The notes under the pieces are model-generated. The model was given only the letters and a program-made list of their open reading frames with translations. It was not told the DNA's origin and did not search any database. From Paenibacillus ginsengarvi (GTDB taxonomy: Bacteria; Bacillota; Bacilli; Paenibacillales; NBRC-103111), in NCBI RefSeq assembly GCF_003626695.1, contig NZ_RBAH01000008.1, positions 186,001-250,000 of the forward strand: a DNA stretch of 64,000 nucleotides. The letters are read 5' to 3'. The position numbers and the translations under genes are program-made. Each line of letters opens with the position of its first letter. The stretch's first letter is position 1. Below are positions 17,695 to 26,506 of the stretch, one piece after another.

Positions 17695-18636
17695 ATGAAA
17701 CGTAGTCTCAGCCTTGTAAAAAACAGCATACGGTTCGCCGCAATACTGGCTACACTTACGATCAGCGCTTGCAGCGAGGGGAATAATCCATCCGGAATGG
17801 CGGCTGAGCCGCCTCATCCAGCCGTGCAGATGAACAGTCCCGCTATCAGACAGCCAGAACCCGCTGTCGATACGCCTGCTGTCTCACCTCGACCGCAGCA
17901 AGCCGAGACACCGGCTACATGGGGAGCATCGCCAGTGCCAGTCCCGGCGGTAGCTGCCCCCGAGCCGATAGAGATCGGGCTGGAAGAGTGCGGTACCGCC
18001 CAATTCGGTAAAGATGAGCGTACCACGCACCTGCCGCTGCGCTGCATTCGGGCAACCTACGGGTTCGACGGCCCGGAAGGTTCGCAAGCGGTCGCTCCCG
18101 GGCAGCCGATCCAGGTCGACACCTACGTCATTCCTTCAGCGTTTCGCTCATCGCTCGCCGCCTATTGGATGAATCTCGGGGTGAACGGGAGAGGCGTACT
18201 GCTGCTGGCGCCTAAAGACTGGAGCTTGTTTGCGGCCGGCGTCGGCGCCAACGGCTCTCATAACATTCGGCTCGTCAATCCGGACGATGAGGAGCAATAT
18301 GTCGACTACTTCGATCAGGGAGGCTGTCAAGGCTGCCTCGTTCCGAATATAGGCGGTTATTTTCCTGAATTGAAAGAGTGGGTCGAGGAGCAAGGATATG
18401 AAGTAAGTCCGCGCCCAGAAATCGCCGAACGGGCGATGTTGACGCCGAATTTAGTCGCCTTCCGCAAGCAATCGGAGAAGAGAGGATATTCGGTTCACGG
18501 CGTTGCCTACCAAGAGCATGGCGGCGGAGGTGCAAGGTTCCGCGACGAGGAAGTAGGTCTACCGTCCGCAGACAAAGCGATGGCAACCGCAATACTGAAT
18601 TTGTTTGTAGCGCTGCACCGGGAACAGCCGGAATAG
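17695..18636 (+). CDS. Lipoprotein, DUF4850-like
   Basis: A 313-residue protein from ATG at 17695, which has a GGAG site eight bases upstream; an in-frame ATG at 17683 overlaps it. The signal peptide ends in a lipobox (LTISAC, cysteine 26). Next comes a Pro/Ala-rich linker of about 70 residues, likely a wall-spanning tether. The C-terminal domain carries QGGCQGCLVPNIGGYFPEL, which resembles DUF4850 proteins, and PKDWSLFAAGVGANGSHNIR. Family function is unknown. It lies just upstream of the ECF sigma gene but has its own terminator, so it is more likely a neighbour than a member of the sigma operon. Confidence 0.7.
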   Translation: MKRSLSLVKNSIRFAAILATLTISACSEGNNPSGMAAEPPHPAVQMNSPAIRQPEPAVDTPAVSPRPQQAETPATWGASPVPVPAVAAPEPIEIGLEECGTAQFGKDERTTHLPLRCIRATYGFDGPEGSQAVAPGQPIQVDTYVIPSAFRSSLAAYWMNLGVNGRGVLLLAPKDWSLFAAGVGANGSHNIRLVNPDDEEQYVDYFDQGGCQGCLVPNIGGYFPELKEWVEEQGYEVSPRPEIAERAMLTPNLVAFRKQSEKRGYSVHGVAYQEHGGGGARFRDEEVGLPSADKAMATAILNLFVALHREQPE

Positions 18637-18658
18637 TCGGTATGCGGCGTCCTCGGAG

Positions 18659-18690
18659 AAACCGAACCTCTACGCGGGGTTCGGTTTTTT
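18659..18690 (+). terminator. Terminator after the DUF4850-like gene
   Basis: AACCGAACC (18659-18667) pairs with GGTTCGGTT (18678-18686), followed by a T-run. It closes the lipoprotein gene just before the sigma-factor promoter region. Confidence 0.8.
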
Positions 18691-18711
18691 GTTGCTTTTT
18701 TCCTAAAGGCT

Positions 18712-18737
18712 GGAACTATATCCCTCTTTCATTTGTC
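18712..18737 (+). promoter_or_regulatory. Candidate ECF-type promoter for the sigma operon
   Basis: GGAACT (18712-18717) and TGTC (18734-18737) are separated by 16 bases, about 30 bases before the GTG of the sigma gene. ECF promoters commonly have GGAAC-type -35 elements and CGTC-like -10 elements, so self-activation is plausible. This is a weak motif-based call. Confidence 0.35.
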
Positions 18738-18766
18738 CAATATAGTGAGGGCGAGGTGAATAGTTC

Positions 18767-19315
18767 GTGCAGGAGCAAGAGCACTGGAAGCATATGGCTT
18801 CCCTTAATAAAGAAACATTCCGTGCGTTAATGACTGAGTACGGACAAGAGGTTTGGAACTATGCTTTTCTCATTACGAAGCGAGCCGATCTGGCTGACGA
18901 TATATCGCAAGATGTGTTTCTGAAAGTATATCAAAACATCGGAACGTTTCGGGGGGAGTCGTCGTTCAAGACGTGGCTGTTTTCCATCACGCGAAATACG
19001 GCGATCAACTACCGGCGTTCCGCTTTTATCCGGAAAGTGACTTTGGTCGAATGGATCGTCCGTCCCGACACCCATAACTCGGCGGAAGACGAAGCGATGG
19101 AGCTGTGCCTTGCCGAAGATATTTGGCAGGTCGTTCTCAAGCTACCGATTGCGTATAGGGAGGTTTTGATCCTCGATGCGAAATACGAGCTTACGAACAA
19201 GGAGATAGCGGAAGTGCTAGGCATCTCGCAAGGTACGGTAAAGTCGCGGTTGTCTCGGGCGCGCAGCAAGGTGACGAAAATGTGGAGGGAGAGGGAAACG
19301 CTTGAAGGAGTCTAA
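18767..19315 (+). CDS. ECF-type RNA polymerase sigma factor
   Basis: A 182-residue sigma-70 family protein with region 2 (DDISQDVFLKVYQNIGTFRG and FKTWLFSITRNTAINYRR) and region 4 (LPIAYREVLILDAKYELTNK and IAEVLGISQGTVKSRLSRAR). There is no region 1 or 3, as in extracytoplasmic-function sigma factors. The start is GTG at 18767 with GAGGTG eight bases upstream; an internal ATG at 18794 is an alternative. Its end overlaps the next gene by 14 bases, so the membrane protein encoded there is its probable anti-sigma factor or regulator. The inducing signal is unknown; such factors usually answer cell-envelope stress. Confidence 0.92.
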   Translation: MQEQEHWKHMASLNKETFRALMTEYGQEVWNYAFLITKRADLADDISQDVFLKVYQNIGTFRGESSFKTWLFSITRNTAINYRRSAFIRKVTLVEWIVRPDTHNSAEDEAMELCLAEDIWQVVLKLPIAYREVLILDAKYELTNKEIAEVLGISQGTVKSRLSRARSKVTKMWRERETLEGV

Positions 19316-20273
19316 GCCGGATTGGTATGCGCGTTTGAAAAACGACCCGTTCCGCAAAAAGACGTTCACGGATCGGACGATAAGCCGTATTGAACGATTG
19401 GCGGAGGAGGGGCGAAGCAACTCGTACCGGGCGAGAGGGACAAGATCAGCGGCAATAGGGATTGCTGCCGGCTTAATCATCGTGTTGCTTGTGTTTGTTT
19501 CTTTTAACCCATATGCACCGTATATTCATAATTCTACGGAAGTCGGGAAAGAAGCGGACCCGCCCTCGGTAAAAGAAAGGCACGGCCTTCAAGGCGACGG
19601 AGATTCAGCCCAAGCACCGAATAAAGCGGACAACGCCCCCTCAGTGCCGCAGCAAAAAAACGATGGAACAGAGGAAGCCGTGGCGCCGCCCAGAGAGGAC
19701 GTGTCGGTCCGTGCCATTGGAACGCATTCGGAGGGGCTTATCGTGATAAAGCCCGCAAATCAAGCGAAGGTAGCCGCTCTCGGCGCCGCCAGCTGTTACG
19801 GGCAGGAAACGGATTTGAATTGGAGAGGGGACTATGCTGTCTATTGGGAACCGAAGACGGGGGGAGCCACAAGTTTAATATTTACGTTCCCAATCGATTT
19901 CGAGATTATCCAACGAGGCGACACGCCGGTAGAGATGAAGAAATTCCAGCTCGGAGGGACGGAGCTTTTCGCCTATACACCGCGTTATACGGATTGTCAC
20001 GCGCTCGAAACATATGTATTCGGCGTTGCGGACGGCAAGGCGTTCTCTGTTCCGTTCGAGATGGACGCGAAGCGAAGCTTATCGAATCTCGGCAGGCTCC
20101 CGATCCGCGAGCTGCAAATAACGGACGAGGAGCTGATCATAACCGGCGGGTACGGGGCCGGTCAAGATTTTATCGACGTGTATCATTTCCTTTATGACCC
20201 GAAAAAGAAGTCGCTCATCCTGCAAACAACGGATCAGTTGAAGCCGAACGAACTTAAAAGCAATCCGAAATAA
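19302..20273 (+). CDS. Single-pass membrane protein, probable anti-sigma partner
   Basis: A 323-residue protein from TTG at 19302, overlapping the sigma gene by 14 bases and preceded by a GGAGGGAGAGG site. Residues 1-48 are basic and cytoplasmic (DPFRKKTFTDRTISRIERLA), residues 49-67 form one membrane helix, and about 255 residues face outside. No classic zinc-binding anti-sigma (ZAS) HxxxCxxC motif is seen. The arrangement matches Paenibacillus sigma/anti-sigma pairs in which a short cytoplasmic tail binds the sigma factor and the outside domain senses the signal. The extracellular part has no family I recognise. The partner role rests mainly on overlap and topology. Confidence 0.65.
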   Translation: MKESKPDWYARLKNDPFRKKTFTDRTISRIERLAEEGRSNSYRARGTRSAAIGIAAGLIIVLLVFVSFNPYAPYIHNSTEVGKEADPPSVKERHGLQGDGDSAQAPNKADNAPSVPQQKNDGTEEAVAPPREDVSVRAIGTHSEGLIVIKPANQAKVAALGAASCYGQETDLNWRGDYAVYWEPKTGGATSLIFTFPIDFEIIQRGDTPVEMKKFQLGGTELFAYTPRYTDCHALETYVFGVADGKAFSVPFEMDAKRSLSNLGRLPIRELQITDEELIITGGYGAGQDFIDVYHFLYDPKKKSLILQTTDQLKPNELKSNPK

Positions 20274-20417
20274 CCGATGACCGAAAAGGGATTTTGTGGT
20301 AATCTCATCTTGTCGGGACGGCATCCTTGTGGAGCGGTACTCGACACGAGACTGAATCATTTCTTTTTTAATCCGTTGCTTTGATTCCAAGCGAACAAAG
20401 ACTAAGGAGGCTTTACC

Positions 20418-21248
20418 ATGACCACAACGATGCAGGAGCTGCACCGCAAGAAGCAAATGTCCCGGAAAATTACGATGCTGACGTGTTACGATTATCCGAC
20501 CGCCGTGCTGCAGGACAAAGCGGGACTGGACGTCATCTTCGTAGGCGATTCCCTGGGAACCAATGAGCTTGGGTATGAACGGGAAACGTCGGTAACTTTA
20601 GGCGAAATCGTACACCATCTAAAGGCGGTGCGCCGGGGAGTGCAGGAAGCGTACCTGCTCGCCGATCTGCCGTACAAAACGTATGACGATCCAGGGATGG
20701 CGATGATCACGGCAAGAGAGCTGCTGTCTCACGGAGCGGATGGAGTCAAGCTGGAAGGGATGCAGGAGGCGGTCATTTCCCATTTGGCCGGTAGCGGAAT
20801 CGAGGTGTGCGCTCATCTCGGATATAACCCGCAGTTCCACGAGAAAGCTGCCGTAAAGGGGAAAACGTATGATGCGGCCAGGGCGCTGCTGGAAAGCGCC
20901 GTTTCGCTGCAAAACGCCGGTGCGAGCATGATCGTGCTGGAGCTGATTCCAGAGGAGCTTGGGAAGGCGATAACGGAGACATTAACGATCCCTACGATCG
21001 GCATAGGCGCGGGCCGATACACGGACGGACAAGTGCTGATCGTTCACGATATGCTGGGCCTGACTCCGCACCCGCTGCGTCATGCGAAAAATTATGCGAA
21101 TGCGGGAGAATGGATGCTCCAGGCGTTTCGAGCCTACGCCGAAGAAGTGACGAACGGCCAGTTTCCGCAGCCTGCGAACGCACGCACGATGATAGATTCG
21201 GAACGCGAGCGCTTTATGGGCTGGTACTCGGGAAAAGACCGGAAGTAA
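20418..21248 (+). CDS. panB: PanB-type 3-methyl-2-oxobutanoate hydroxymethyltransferase
   Basis: A 276-residue TIM-barrel enzyme that would transfer a hydroxymethyl group from methylenetetrahydrofolate to 2-oxoisovalerate, the first step of pantothenate synthesis. Motifs match PanB: KITMLTCYDYPTAVLQDKAG, DVIFVGDSLG (D44), LLADLPYKTY (D83, metal ligand), GVKLEGM (E113) and MIVLELIPEEL with the probable base at E175. IPTIGIGAGRYTDGQVLIVH is a strong family signature. A GGAGG site precedes the ATG. The usual panC and panD neighbours are absent, and several consensus positions are altered (KLEGM for KLEGG), so it may be a second, specialised PanB. Confidence in the family is high and in the exact role moderate. 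Confidence 0.85.
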   Translation: MTTTMQELHRKKQMSRKITMLTCYDYPTAVLQDKAGLDVIFVGDSLGTNELGYERETSVTLGEIVHHLKAVRRGVQEAYLLADLPYKTYDDPGMAMITARELLSHGADGVKLEGMQEAVISHLAGSGIEVCAHLGYNPQFHEKAAVKGKTYDAARALLESAVSLQNAGASMIVLELIPEELGKAITETLTIPTIGIGAGRYTDGQVLIVHDMLGLTPHPLRHAKNYANAGEWMLQAFRAYAEEVTNGQFPQPANARTMIDSERERFMGWYSGKDRK

Positions 21249-21271
21249 TTTTACAATAGATAGATCCAACT

Positions 21272-21302
21272 GAGGAGGCTGCCGGAGACGGCGGTCTTTT
21301 TC
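21272..21302 (+). terminator. Probable terminator after panB
   Basis: A short GC-rich hairpin (GCTGCCG/CGGCGGT around a GAGA loop) is followed by TTTTT. Pairing is imperfect. Confidence 0.45.
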
Positions 21303-21335
21303 TACGTATAAAGTTCCACGATAATTTTCCAATTC

Positions 21336-21707
21336 TCAATGATTTAGAATATTGTCCTCCAATACGGCGAATTTATCGCCGTATTCTTTAATGATATGAC
21401 CCTCTCCCCAGGAGCAAAGCGCATCCAGAATAGGCTTGAGGCTCCATCCGTATTCACTTAGCTCGTATTCGACCTTGGGCGGCACTTGATGATACGTAAT
21501 CCGGTTGACGATTCCGTCCGTCTCCAGTTCCCGCAGTTGCTGGGTTAGCATCTTTTGCGTAATGTTTGGCATAATACGCTTGAGATCACTTGTCCGCTTC
21601 TTTCCGCGCGTCAAGTGACAGAGGATCACGCACTTCCATTTTCCTCCGATGACTTCCAAGGTTGCTTCCACCGATATATTATACTTCTTTTTGGTTTCTA
21701 TGCTCAT
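21336..21707 (-). CDS. HxlR-family transcriptional regulator
   Basis: A 123-residue winged-helix protein from the ATG at 21707, supported by a GGAGGG site; an earlier in-frame ATG at 21728 has none. The family core is clear: VEATLEVIGGKWKCVILCHL, then LKRIMPNITQKMLTQQLREL, then IVNRITYHQVPPKVEYELSE. HxlR-type proteins respond to aldehydes, quinones, diamide or other electrophiles, often through a conserved cysteine; C33 in KWKCVILC is a candidate. It is divergent from an MFS exporter and an aldo/keto reductase, which fits a reactive-compound or drug response. Two palindromes in the divergent region are its likely operators. Confidence 0.9.
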   Translation of the reverse strand: MSIETKKKYNISVEATLEVIGGKWKCVILCHLTRGKKRTSDLKRIMPNITQKMLTQQLRELETDGIVNRITYHQVPPKVEYELSEYGWSLKPILDALCSWGEGHIIKEYGDKFAVLEDNILNH

Positions 21708-21730
21708 GCGATGCCCTCCAATAGCCACAG

Positions 21731-21763
21731 GTACTTTTTAGTACCTATAGTACTTTAAAGTAC
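21731..21763 (+). promoter_or_regulatory. Tandem palindromic operators, probable HxlR sites
   Basis: GTACTTTTTAGTAC (21731-21744) and the perfect palindrome GTACTTTAAAGTAC (21750-21763) lie between the divergent hxlR-type and MFS genes. They resemble the TACT-N-AGTA sites bound by Bacillus HxlR-family regulators such as YodB. Centre-to-centre spacing is 19 bases. Confidence 0.7.
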
Positions 21764-21840
21764 GTACTAGCCAAAAATGCATGCTCCTCTCATACTAGCA
21801 TATATCGGCCGATGATTACCACGATTAGAGGTGAGTTCAC

Positions 21841-23058
21841 ATGCAATTGAATCAAAAACGGAGTATGCTTGCACTTCTGGCACTGTCCATCAGTGCCTAT
21901 GCGATCGGAACTACCGAGTTTATCAGCGTGGGGCTGCTGCCCCTGATCGCAGAAAACTTTCATATATCGGTCACAACGGCAGGACTTACCGTAACGCTGT
22001 ATGCGCTTGGGGTCACCTTCGGGGCTCCCGTGCTGACCTCGCTCACCACAGGAATGTCCCGCAAGACGCTGATGATCGCCATCATAGTCGTTTTTATCGC
22101 TGGCAACAGTCTGGCGGCGGCTTCCACAAGCATCGGCGTTCTGCTGATGGCCCGCGTTTTATCCGCTTTGTCGCACGGCGTATTTATGTCGATCGCATCG
22201 ACCATCGCTGCCGACCTCGTACCGGACAACAAACGGGCTAGCGCTATCTCTTTGATGTTCTCAGGCCTGACGGTCGCCATCGTGACAGGGGTGCCGCTCG
22301 GTACCTGGATTGGCCAGCAGATGGGCTGGCGGGCGGCCTTCGTCGTTATCGCCGTTATCGGTCTGGTCGCGCTGATCGCCAACCTGATATTAATTCCCGC
22401 CTCGCTGCGTAAGGGCACTCGGACCCCTGTGCGTGAGCAGGTAAAGCTGGTGACGAATGGCAGATTGCTCCTCGCGTTCGCCATCACGGCACTCGGGTAT
22501 GGCGGCACCTTTGTTGTATTTACTTATTTATCCCCATTGCTGCATGAGATAACCGGATTTGCCGAAAGCACTGTTGCTCTCATCCTGCTGATATACGGCA
22601 TTGCGATTGCGATCGGCAATGTCATCGGAGGAAAGGTGGCGAACCGTCAGCCACTTAAGGCTTTATTCTTCATGTTCATCCTTCAGGCGATCGTGCTGCT
22701 AGTGTTGATGGTGACCGCGCCATTCAAGGTAGCTGGGTTGATTACGATCTTCTTCATGGGCCTGCTGGCCTTTATGAACGTTCCCGGTCTGCAGATTTAT
22801 GTCGTAGTACTCGCTGAGCGTTTCGCGCCGGGAGCTAAGGATGTCGCTTCCGCCGTCAACATCGCTGCATTTAATGCTGGCATCGCCATTGGGGCTTATC
22901 TTGGTGGGGTGGTCACCGATTCGTTGGGTTTGATTCATACCACCTGGATCGGCGCTGTCATGGTCTTGGCTGCGGTTTTGCTGACCGGTTGGAGCGTGGC
23001 ACTGGAACGCAAAGGCAACGGGGGCAGCGCCATGCAGGCGAAGCCGGCCCGGTCTTGA
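21841..23058 (+). CDS. MFS-family exporter (DHA1/AraJ-like)
   Basis: A 405-residue transporter with about twelve hydrophobic segments. It opens with LALSISAYAIGTTEFISVGL, typical of the drug:H+ antiporter-1 AraJ/YdhP/YdeA group. Further family features are GAPVLTSLTTGMSRKTLMIA (loop 2-3) and LSALSHGVFMSIASTIAADL. It probably exports a small hydrophobic compound or sugar analogue by proton exchange. The ATG has GAGGTGAG upstream. It is divergent from the HxlR gene and 63 bases before the aldo/keto reductase, suggesting one inducible detoxification unit. The substrate cannot be predicted. Confidence 0.88.
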   Translation: MQLNQKRSMLALLALSISAYAIGTTEFISVGLLPLIAENFHISVTTAGLTVTLYALGVTFGAPVLTSLTTGMSRKTLMIAIIVVFIAGNSLAAASTSIGVLLMARVLSALSHGVFMSIASTIAADLVPDNKRASAISLMFSGLTVAIVTGVPLGTWIGQQMGWRAAFVVIAVIGLVALIANLILIPASLRKGTRTPVREQVKLVTNGRLLLAFAITALGYGGTFVVFTYLSPLLHEITGFAESTVALILLIYGIAIAIGNVIGGKVANRQPLKALFFMFILQAIVLLVLMVTAPFKVAGLITIFFMGLLAFMNVPGLQIYVVVLAERFAPGAKDVASAVNIAAFNAGIAIGAYLGGVVTDSLGLIHTTWIGAVMVLAAVLLTGWSVALERKGNGGSAMQAKPARS

Positions 23059-23121
23059 CTTTCAAGCTACCTGTTCCAACAAAAACAATTAATCTAAATT
23101 CACCTACTGGAGGTTTTATCT

Positions 23122-23964
23122 ATGACAACGCATCTGCAAGCAACTACGACCCTAAATAACGGAAAGTCTATGCCTTGGTTCGGTATCGGCGTATTCAAAG
23201 TCGCGGACGGCCAAGAGCTCGTGGAGGCAGTCAAAGCGGCTGTCGCCCATGGCTACCGCAGCATTGACACGGCGGCCATCTATGACAACGAGCGCAGCGT
23301 AGGCGAAGCTATTCGCGAAGCCATCCAAGAAACGGGAGTTTCCCGCGAAGACCTGTTCGTCACTTCCAAGGTATGGAACGCCGATCTCGGCTATGAAGCA
23401 ACGCTCGCCGCCTATGAGACCAGCTTGGAGAAGCTTGGGCTGGAATACCTCGATCTGTACTTGATTCACTGGCCGGTGGCTGGCAAGTACAAGGAAGCTT
23501 GGCGTGCGCTAGAAACTCTGTACAAGACCGGACGCGTCAAAGCGATTGGGGTCAGCAACTTCCAGATTCATCACCTGGAGGACCTGATGAAAGATGCCGA
23601 GATCAAGCCGATGGTAAACCAGGTCGAGCTGCATCCGCGGCTCAGCCAGCAAGCCCTGCGTGACTTCTGCGCACAGCAAGATATTCAGATCGAGGCTTGG
23701 TCGCCTTTGATGCAGGGCCAGTTGCTGGATAACCCGGTGCTGCAAGAAATCGGCGCCCGTCACGGCAAGTCGATCGCCCAAGTCATTCTTCGCTGGGATC
23801 TGCAGCACGGCATCGTAACGATTCCCAAGTCGACGAAGGCTCACCGGATTATCGAGAACGCCTCGGTGTTCGATTTTGAGCTAACGAGTGAAGAGATGGC
23901 CCGCATCGATGCGCTGAACCAGAACTTGCGGGTTGGACCTGACCCCGACAATTTTGACTTCTAA
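23122..23964 (+). CDS. Aldo/keto reductase
   Basis: A 280-residue NADPH-dependent reductase of the aldo/keto reductase superfamily, similar in layout to Bacillus YvgN/YtbE. The catalytic tetrad is visible as D49 and Y54 (SIDTAAIYDNE), K83 (VTSKVWN) and H116 (LIHWPV). The cofactor-binding end has IPKSTKAHRIIEN. It reduces aldehydes, including methylglyoxal-like compounds, to alcohols in the cytoplasm. It follows the MFS exporter on the same strand, and both may answer to the divergent HxlR regulator. The GGAGG site is well spaced. Confidence 0.92.
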   Translation: MTTHLQATTTLNNGKSMPWFGIGVFKVADGQELVEAVKAAVAHGYRSIDTAAIYDNERSVGEAIREAIQETGVSREDLFVTSKVWNADLGYEATLAAYETSLEKLGLEYLDLYLIHWPVAGKYKEAWRALETLYKTGRVKAIGVSNFQIHHLEDLMKDAEIKPMVNQVELHPRLSQQALRDFCAQQDIQIEAWSPLMQGQLLDNPVLQEIGARHGKSIAQVILRWDLQHGIVTIPKSTKAHRIIENASVFDFELTSEEMARIDALNQNLRVGPDPDNFDF

Positions 23965-24275
23965 GATGAGGGAGACGAAACAGAACTTTTAGGAATAAAC
24001 GGAGCGATCCAGCAGGAAATGTTTAGCTTTTCTCGAATTAAGGGGTATCCGGTTATTTGCAGAATAGCCTATCACCGGGCCCATTGCATCGTTTTCGCCA
24101 AAGTTGGAATCCTATAAAAGTTCACAAAAAGATCAAAAAACTTTTTTGGGCTTGGTTCTTGATTGAAGCGCCTAACGATGTTATTATTTATAACAAGATT
24201 TACTTTAAAATAATTATCGACTGTTAACGATTCTCAGTTAACAAGTATAAACCCAAAACCAGGAGGAATTACACT
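23965..24275 (+). other. Non-coding region before ahpC
   Basis: A 311-base gap. It ends with an AT-rich segment that contains an imperfect palindrome GTTATTATTTATAAC (24180-24194) and an AGGAGG site before ahpC. I see no convincing terminator for the reductase and no clear PerR consensus, so the control of ahpCF is unresolved from sequence alone. Confidence 0.5.
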
Positions 24276-24839
24276 ATGTCTCTGATTGGAACCGAAGTAA
24301 AACCTTTTAAAGCATCCGCCTACCAAAATGGGAAGTTCATCGAAGTATCGGAACAAAATTTCAAAGGCAAATGGAGCGTCGTGTGCTTCTATCCGGCGGA
24401 CTTCACTTTCGTATGTCCGACCGAGCTTGGCGATCTGCAAGATCAATATGCGACGCTTAGGGACCTCGGAGTAGAAGTATATTCCGTATCGACGGACACC
24501 CATTTTACACATAAAGCATGGCATGACAGCTCCGAAACGATCGGCAAAATCACTTATATTATGATCGGCGACCCTTCGCATACGATCTCGCGCAACTTCG
24601 ACGTGCTGATCGAAGCCGACGGGCTGGCCGACCGCGGAACGTTCATCATCGATCCGGACGGCGTCATCCAAACGGTAGAAATCAACGCAGGCGGCATCGG
24701 CCGCGATGCGAGCACGCTGGTTAACAAAATCAAAGCGGCTCAATACGTTCGCAACAATCCGGGCGAAGTTTGCCCTGCAAAATGGCAAGAAGGCGGTCAA
24801 ACGTTGAAGCCTAGCCTCGATCTCGTAGGCAAAATCTAA
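24276..24839 (+). CDS. ahpC: Alkyl hydroperoxide reductase, peroxiredoxin subunit
   Basis: A 187-residue typical 2-Cys peroxiredoxin that reduces H2O2 and organic hydroperoxides. The peroxidatic cysteine is C47 in [12 protein letters not shown] and the resolving cysteine is C166 in [11 protein letters not shown], both at the positions usual for AhpC. Reduced by AhpF, whose gene follows 19 bases later. The AGGAGG site and ATG are clear. The length is normal. Confidence 0.97.
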   Translation: MSLIGTEVKPFKASAYQNGKFIEVSEQNFKGKWSVVCFYPADFTFVCPTELGDLQDQYATLRDLGVEVYSVSTDTHFTHKAWHDSSETIGKITYIMIGDPSHTISRNFDVLIEADGLADRGTFIIDPDGVIQTVEINAGGIGRDASTLVNKIKAAQYVRNNPGEVCPAKWQEGGQTLKPSLDLVGKI

Positions 24840-24858
24840 ACCAAAGGGGGCCATCACG

Positions 24859-26385
24859 GTGTTGGATGCGGATATTAAGCAGCAGTTAGACCAATACCTT
24901 CAGCTCCTGGAAAGCGACCTGCTCATCAAAGTTAGCGCGGATTCCGATCCCGTATCGGTCGACATGCTGGCGTTCCTGGACGAGCTGTCCGGCATGTCCT
25001 CCCGCATATCGGTCGAAAACGCTCAGCTTCCCAGAACGCCGAGTTTCAGCGTGAACCGGCCGGGCGAAGAGTCCGGCGTCGTATTCGCCGGCGTCCCGCT
25101 CGGGCATGAGTTCACCTCGCTCGTTCTGGCGCTGCTTCAGGTGAGCGGTAGAGCTCCGAAGGTAGATCAGAGCGTTATCGATCAGATTAAGAGTATCAAA
25201 GGCACGTACGCCTTCGAATCCTATATCAGCCTCAGCTGTCACAACTGCCCCGATGTCGTACAAGCGTTAAACGTGATGAGCGTGCTCAATCCGGGTATTT
25301 CGCATACGATGATCGACGGCGCCGCCTATAAAGCGGAGGTCGAGAGCAAGGACATTTTGGCCGTACCTTCCGTTTATTTGGACGGCGAGTTTTTCGGCAG
25401 CGGACGGATGTCGCTTGAGGAGATTGTCGCCAAGATTGTCGAAGCCCCGGATGCATCGGTATTTTCTGATAAAGCTCCATTTGACGTACTCGTCATCGGA
25501 GGAGGTCCGGCCGGCGCAAGTTCGGCTATATATGCGGCCCGCAAAGGCATTCGCACGGGGATCGTCGCAGAGCGCTTCGGCGGTCAGGTGATGGATACCG
25601 TCGGCATCGAAAACTTCATCAGCGTCAAGTACACCGAAGGCGCCAAACTCGCAGCTGGCTTGGAAGAGCATGTCAAAGAATACAACGTCGATATTATGAA
25701 GCTCCAGCGCGCGAAACGGCTCGAGAAAAAAGAGCTGATCGAAGTGGAGCTTGAGAACGGCGCCATTTTGCGGAGCAAAACGGTCATTCTCGCTACCGGC
25801 GCTCGCTGGCGGAATGTTAACGTTCCGGGCGAAGCGGAGTTCAAAAATAAAGGCGTAGCGTATTGCCCGCATTGCGACGGTCCGCTGTTCGCCGGCAAAG
25901 ACGTAGCTGTTATCGGCGGAGGCAACTCCGGCATCGAGGCGGCCATCGACCTGGCGGGCATCGTTCGGCATGTGACCGTACTCGAATTCATGCCTGAGCT
26001 GAAGGCTGACTCCGTTCTGCAAGAGCGGCTCTACAGCCTGCCGAACGTTACGGTGTACAAAAACGTTCAGACGAAGGAGATTACCGGGACGGATAAAGTA
26101 GACGGTATTTCCTTCATCGAACGCGACTCCGGAGATGTGAAGCATGTCGAACTGCAAGGCGTATTCGTGCAGATCGGACTCGTGCCGAATACCGACTGGC
26201 TCAGCGAAACGCTGGAGCGTACCCGCATGGGCGAAATTGTCGTCGACCGTCAAGGCGCGACAAGCGTCCCCGGCGTGTTTGCCGCAGGCGATTGCACGAA
26301 CAGCCCTTATAAGCAGATCATTATTTCGATGGGATCAGGCGCAACCGCCGCACTTGGCGCATTCGACTATTTGATCCGGAATTAA
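24859..26385 (+). CDS. ahpF: Alkyl hydroperoxide reductase, flavoprotein subunit
   Basis: A 508-residue NADH-dependent disulfide reductase that regenerates AhpC. The N-terminal tandem thioredoxin-like domain carries the CHNC redox pair (C127 and C130). The thioredoxin-reductase-like part has the FAD motif DVLVIGGGPAGASSAIYAAR near residue 209, the CPHC pair (C336 and C339) and the NADH motif VAVIGGGNSGIEAAIDLAG. The C-terminal GVFAAGDCTNSPYKQIIISM closes the FAD site. The start is GTG at 24859. All catalytic cysteines are present. It forms an operon with ahpC and ends in a strong terminator. Confidence 0.97.
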   Translation: MLDADIKQQLDQYLQLLESDLLIKVSADSDPVSVDMLAFLDELSGMSSRISVENAQLPRTPSFSVNRPGEESGVVFAGVPLGHEFTSLVLALLQVSGRAPKVDQSVIDQIKSIKGTYAFESYISLSCHNCPDVVQALNVMSVLNPGISHTMIDGAAYKAEVESKDILAVPSVYLDGEFFGSGRMSLEEIVAKIVEAPDASVFSDKAPFDVLVIGGGPAGASSAIYAARKGIRTGIVAERFGGQVMDTVGIENFISVKYTEGAKLAAGLEEHVKEYNVDIMKLQRAKRLEKKELIEVELENGAILRSKTVILATGARWRNVNVPGEAEFKNKGVAYCPHCDGPLFAGKDVAVIGGGNSGIEAAIDLAGIVRHVTVLEFMPELKADSVLQERLYSLPNVTVYKNVQTKEITGTDKVDGISFIERDSGDVKHVELQGVFVQIGLVPNTDWLSETLERTRMGEIVVDRQGATSVPGVFAAGDCTNSPYKQIIISMGSGATAALGAFDYLIRN

Positions 26386-26400
26386 TATCGTAACTGGAGA

Positions 26401-26427
26401 AGCCACCGCTTTGCGGTGGCTTTTTTT
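26401..26427 (+). terminator. Terminator of ahpCF
   Basis: AGCCACCGC (26401-26409) pairs perfectly with GCGGTGGCT (26413-26421), with a three-base loop and a following T-run. Confidence 0.9.
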
Positions 26428-26506
26428 GTCTGTAAGCCAATCTGCCAACGTATGGAAGCACTTCCGCTACCACCAATCTAGCAAACACCTGCCTCTGCCT
26501 TCATTC

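Noticed and set aside
24180..24194. AT-rich palindrome as a PerR box upstream of ahpC
   Set aside because: GTTATTATTTATAAC does not match the TTATAATNATTATAA consensus well enough to call PerR.
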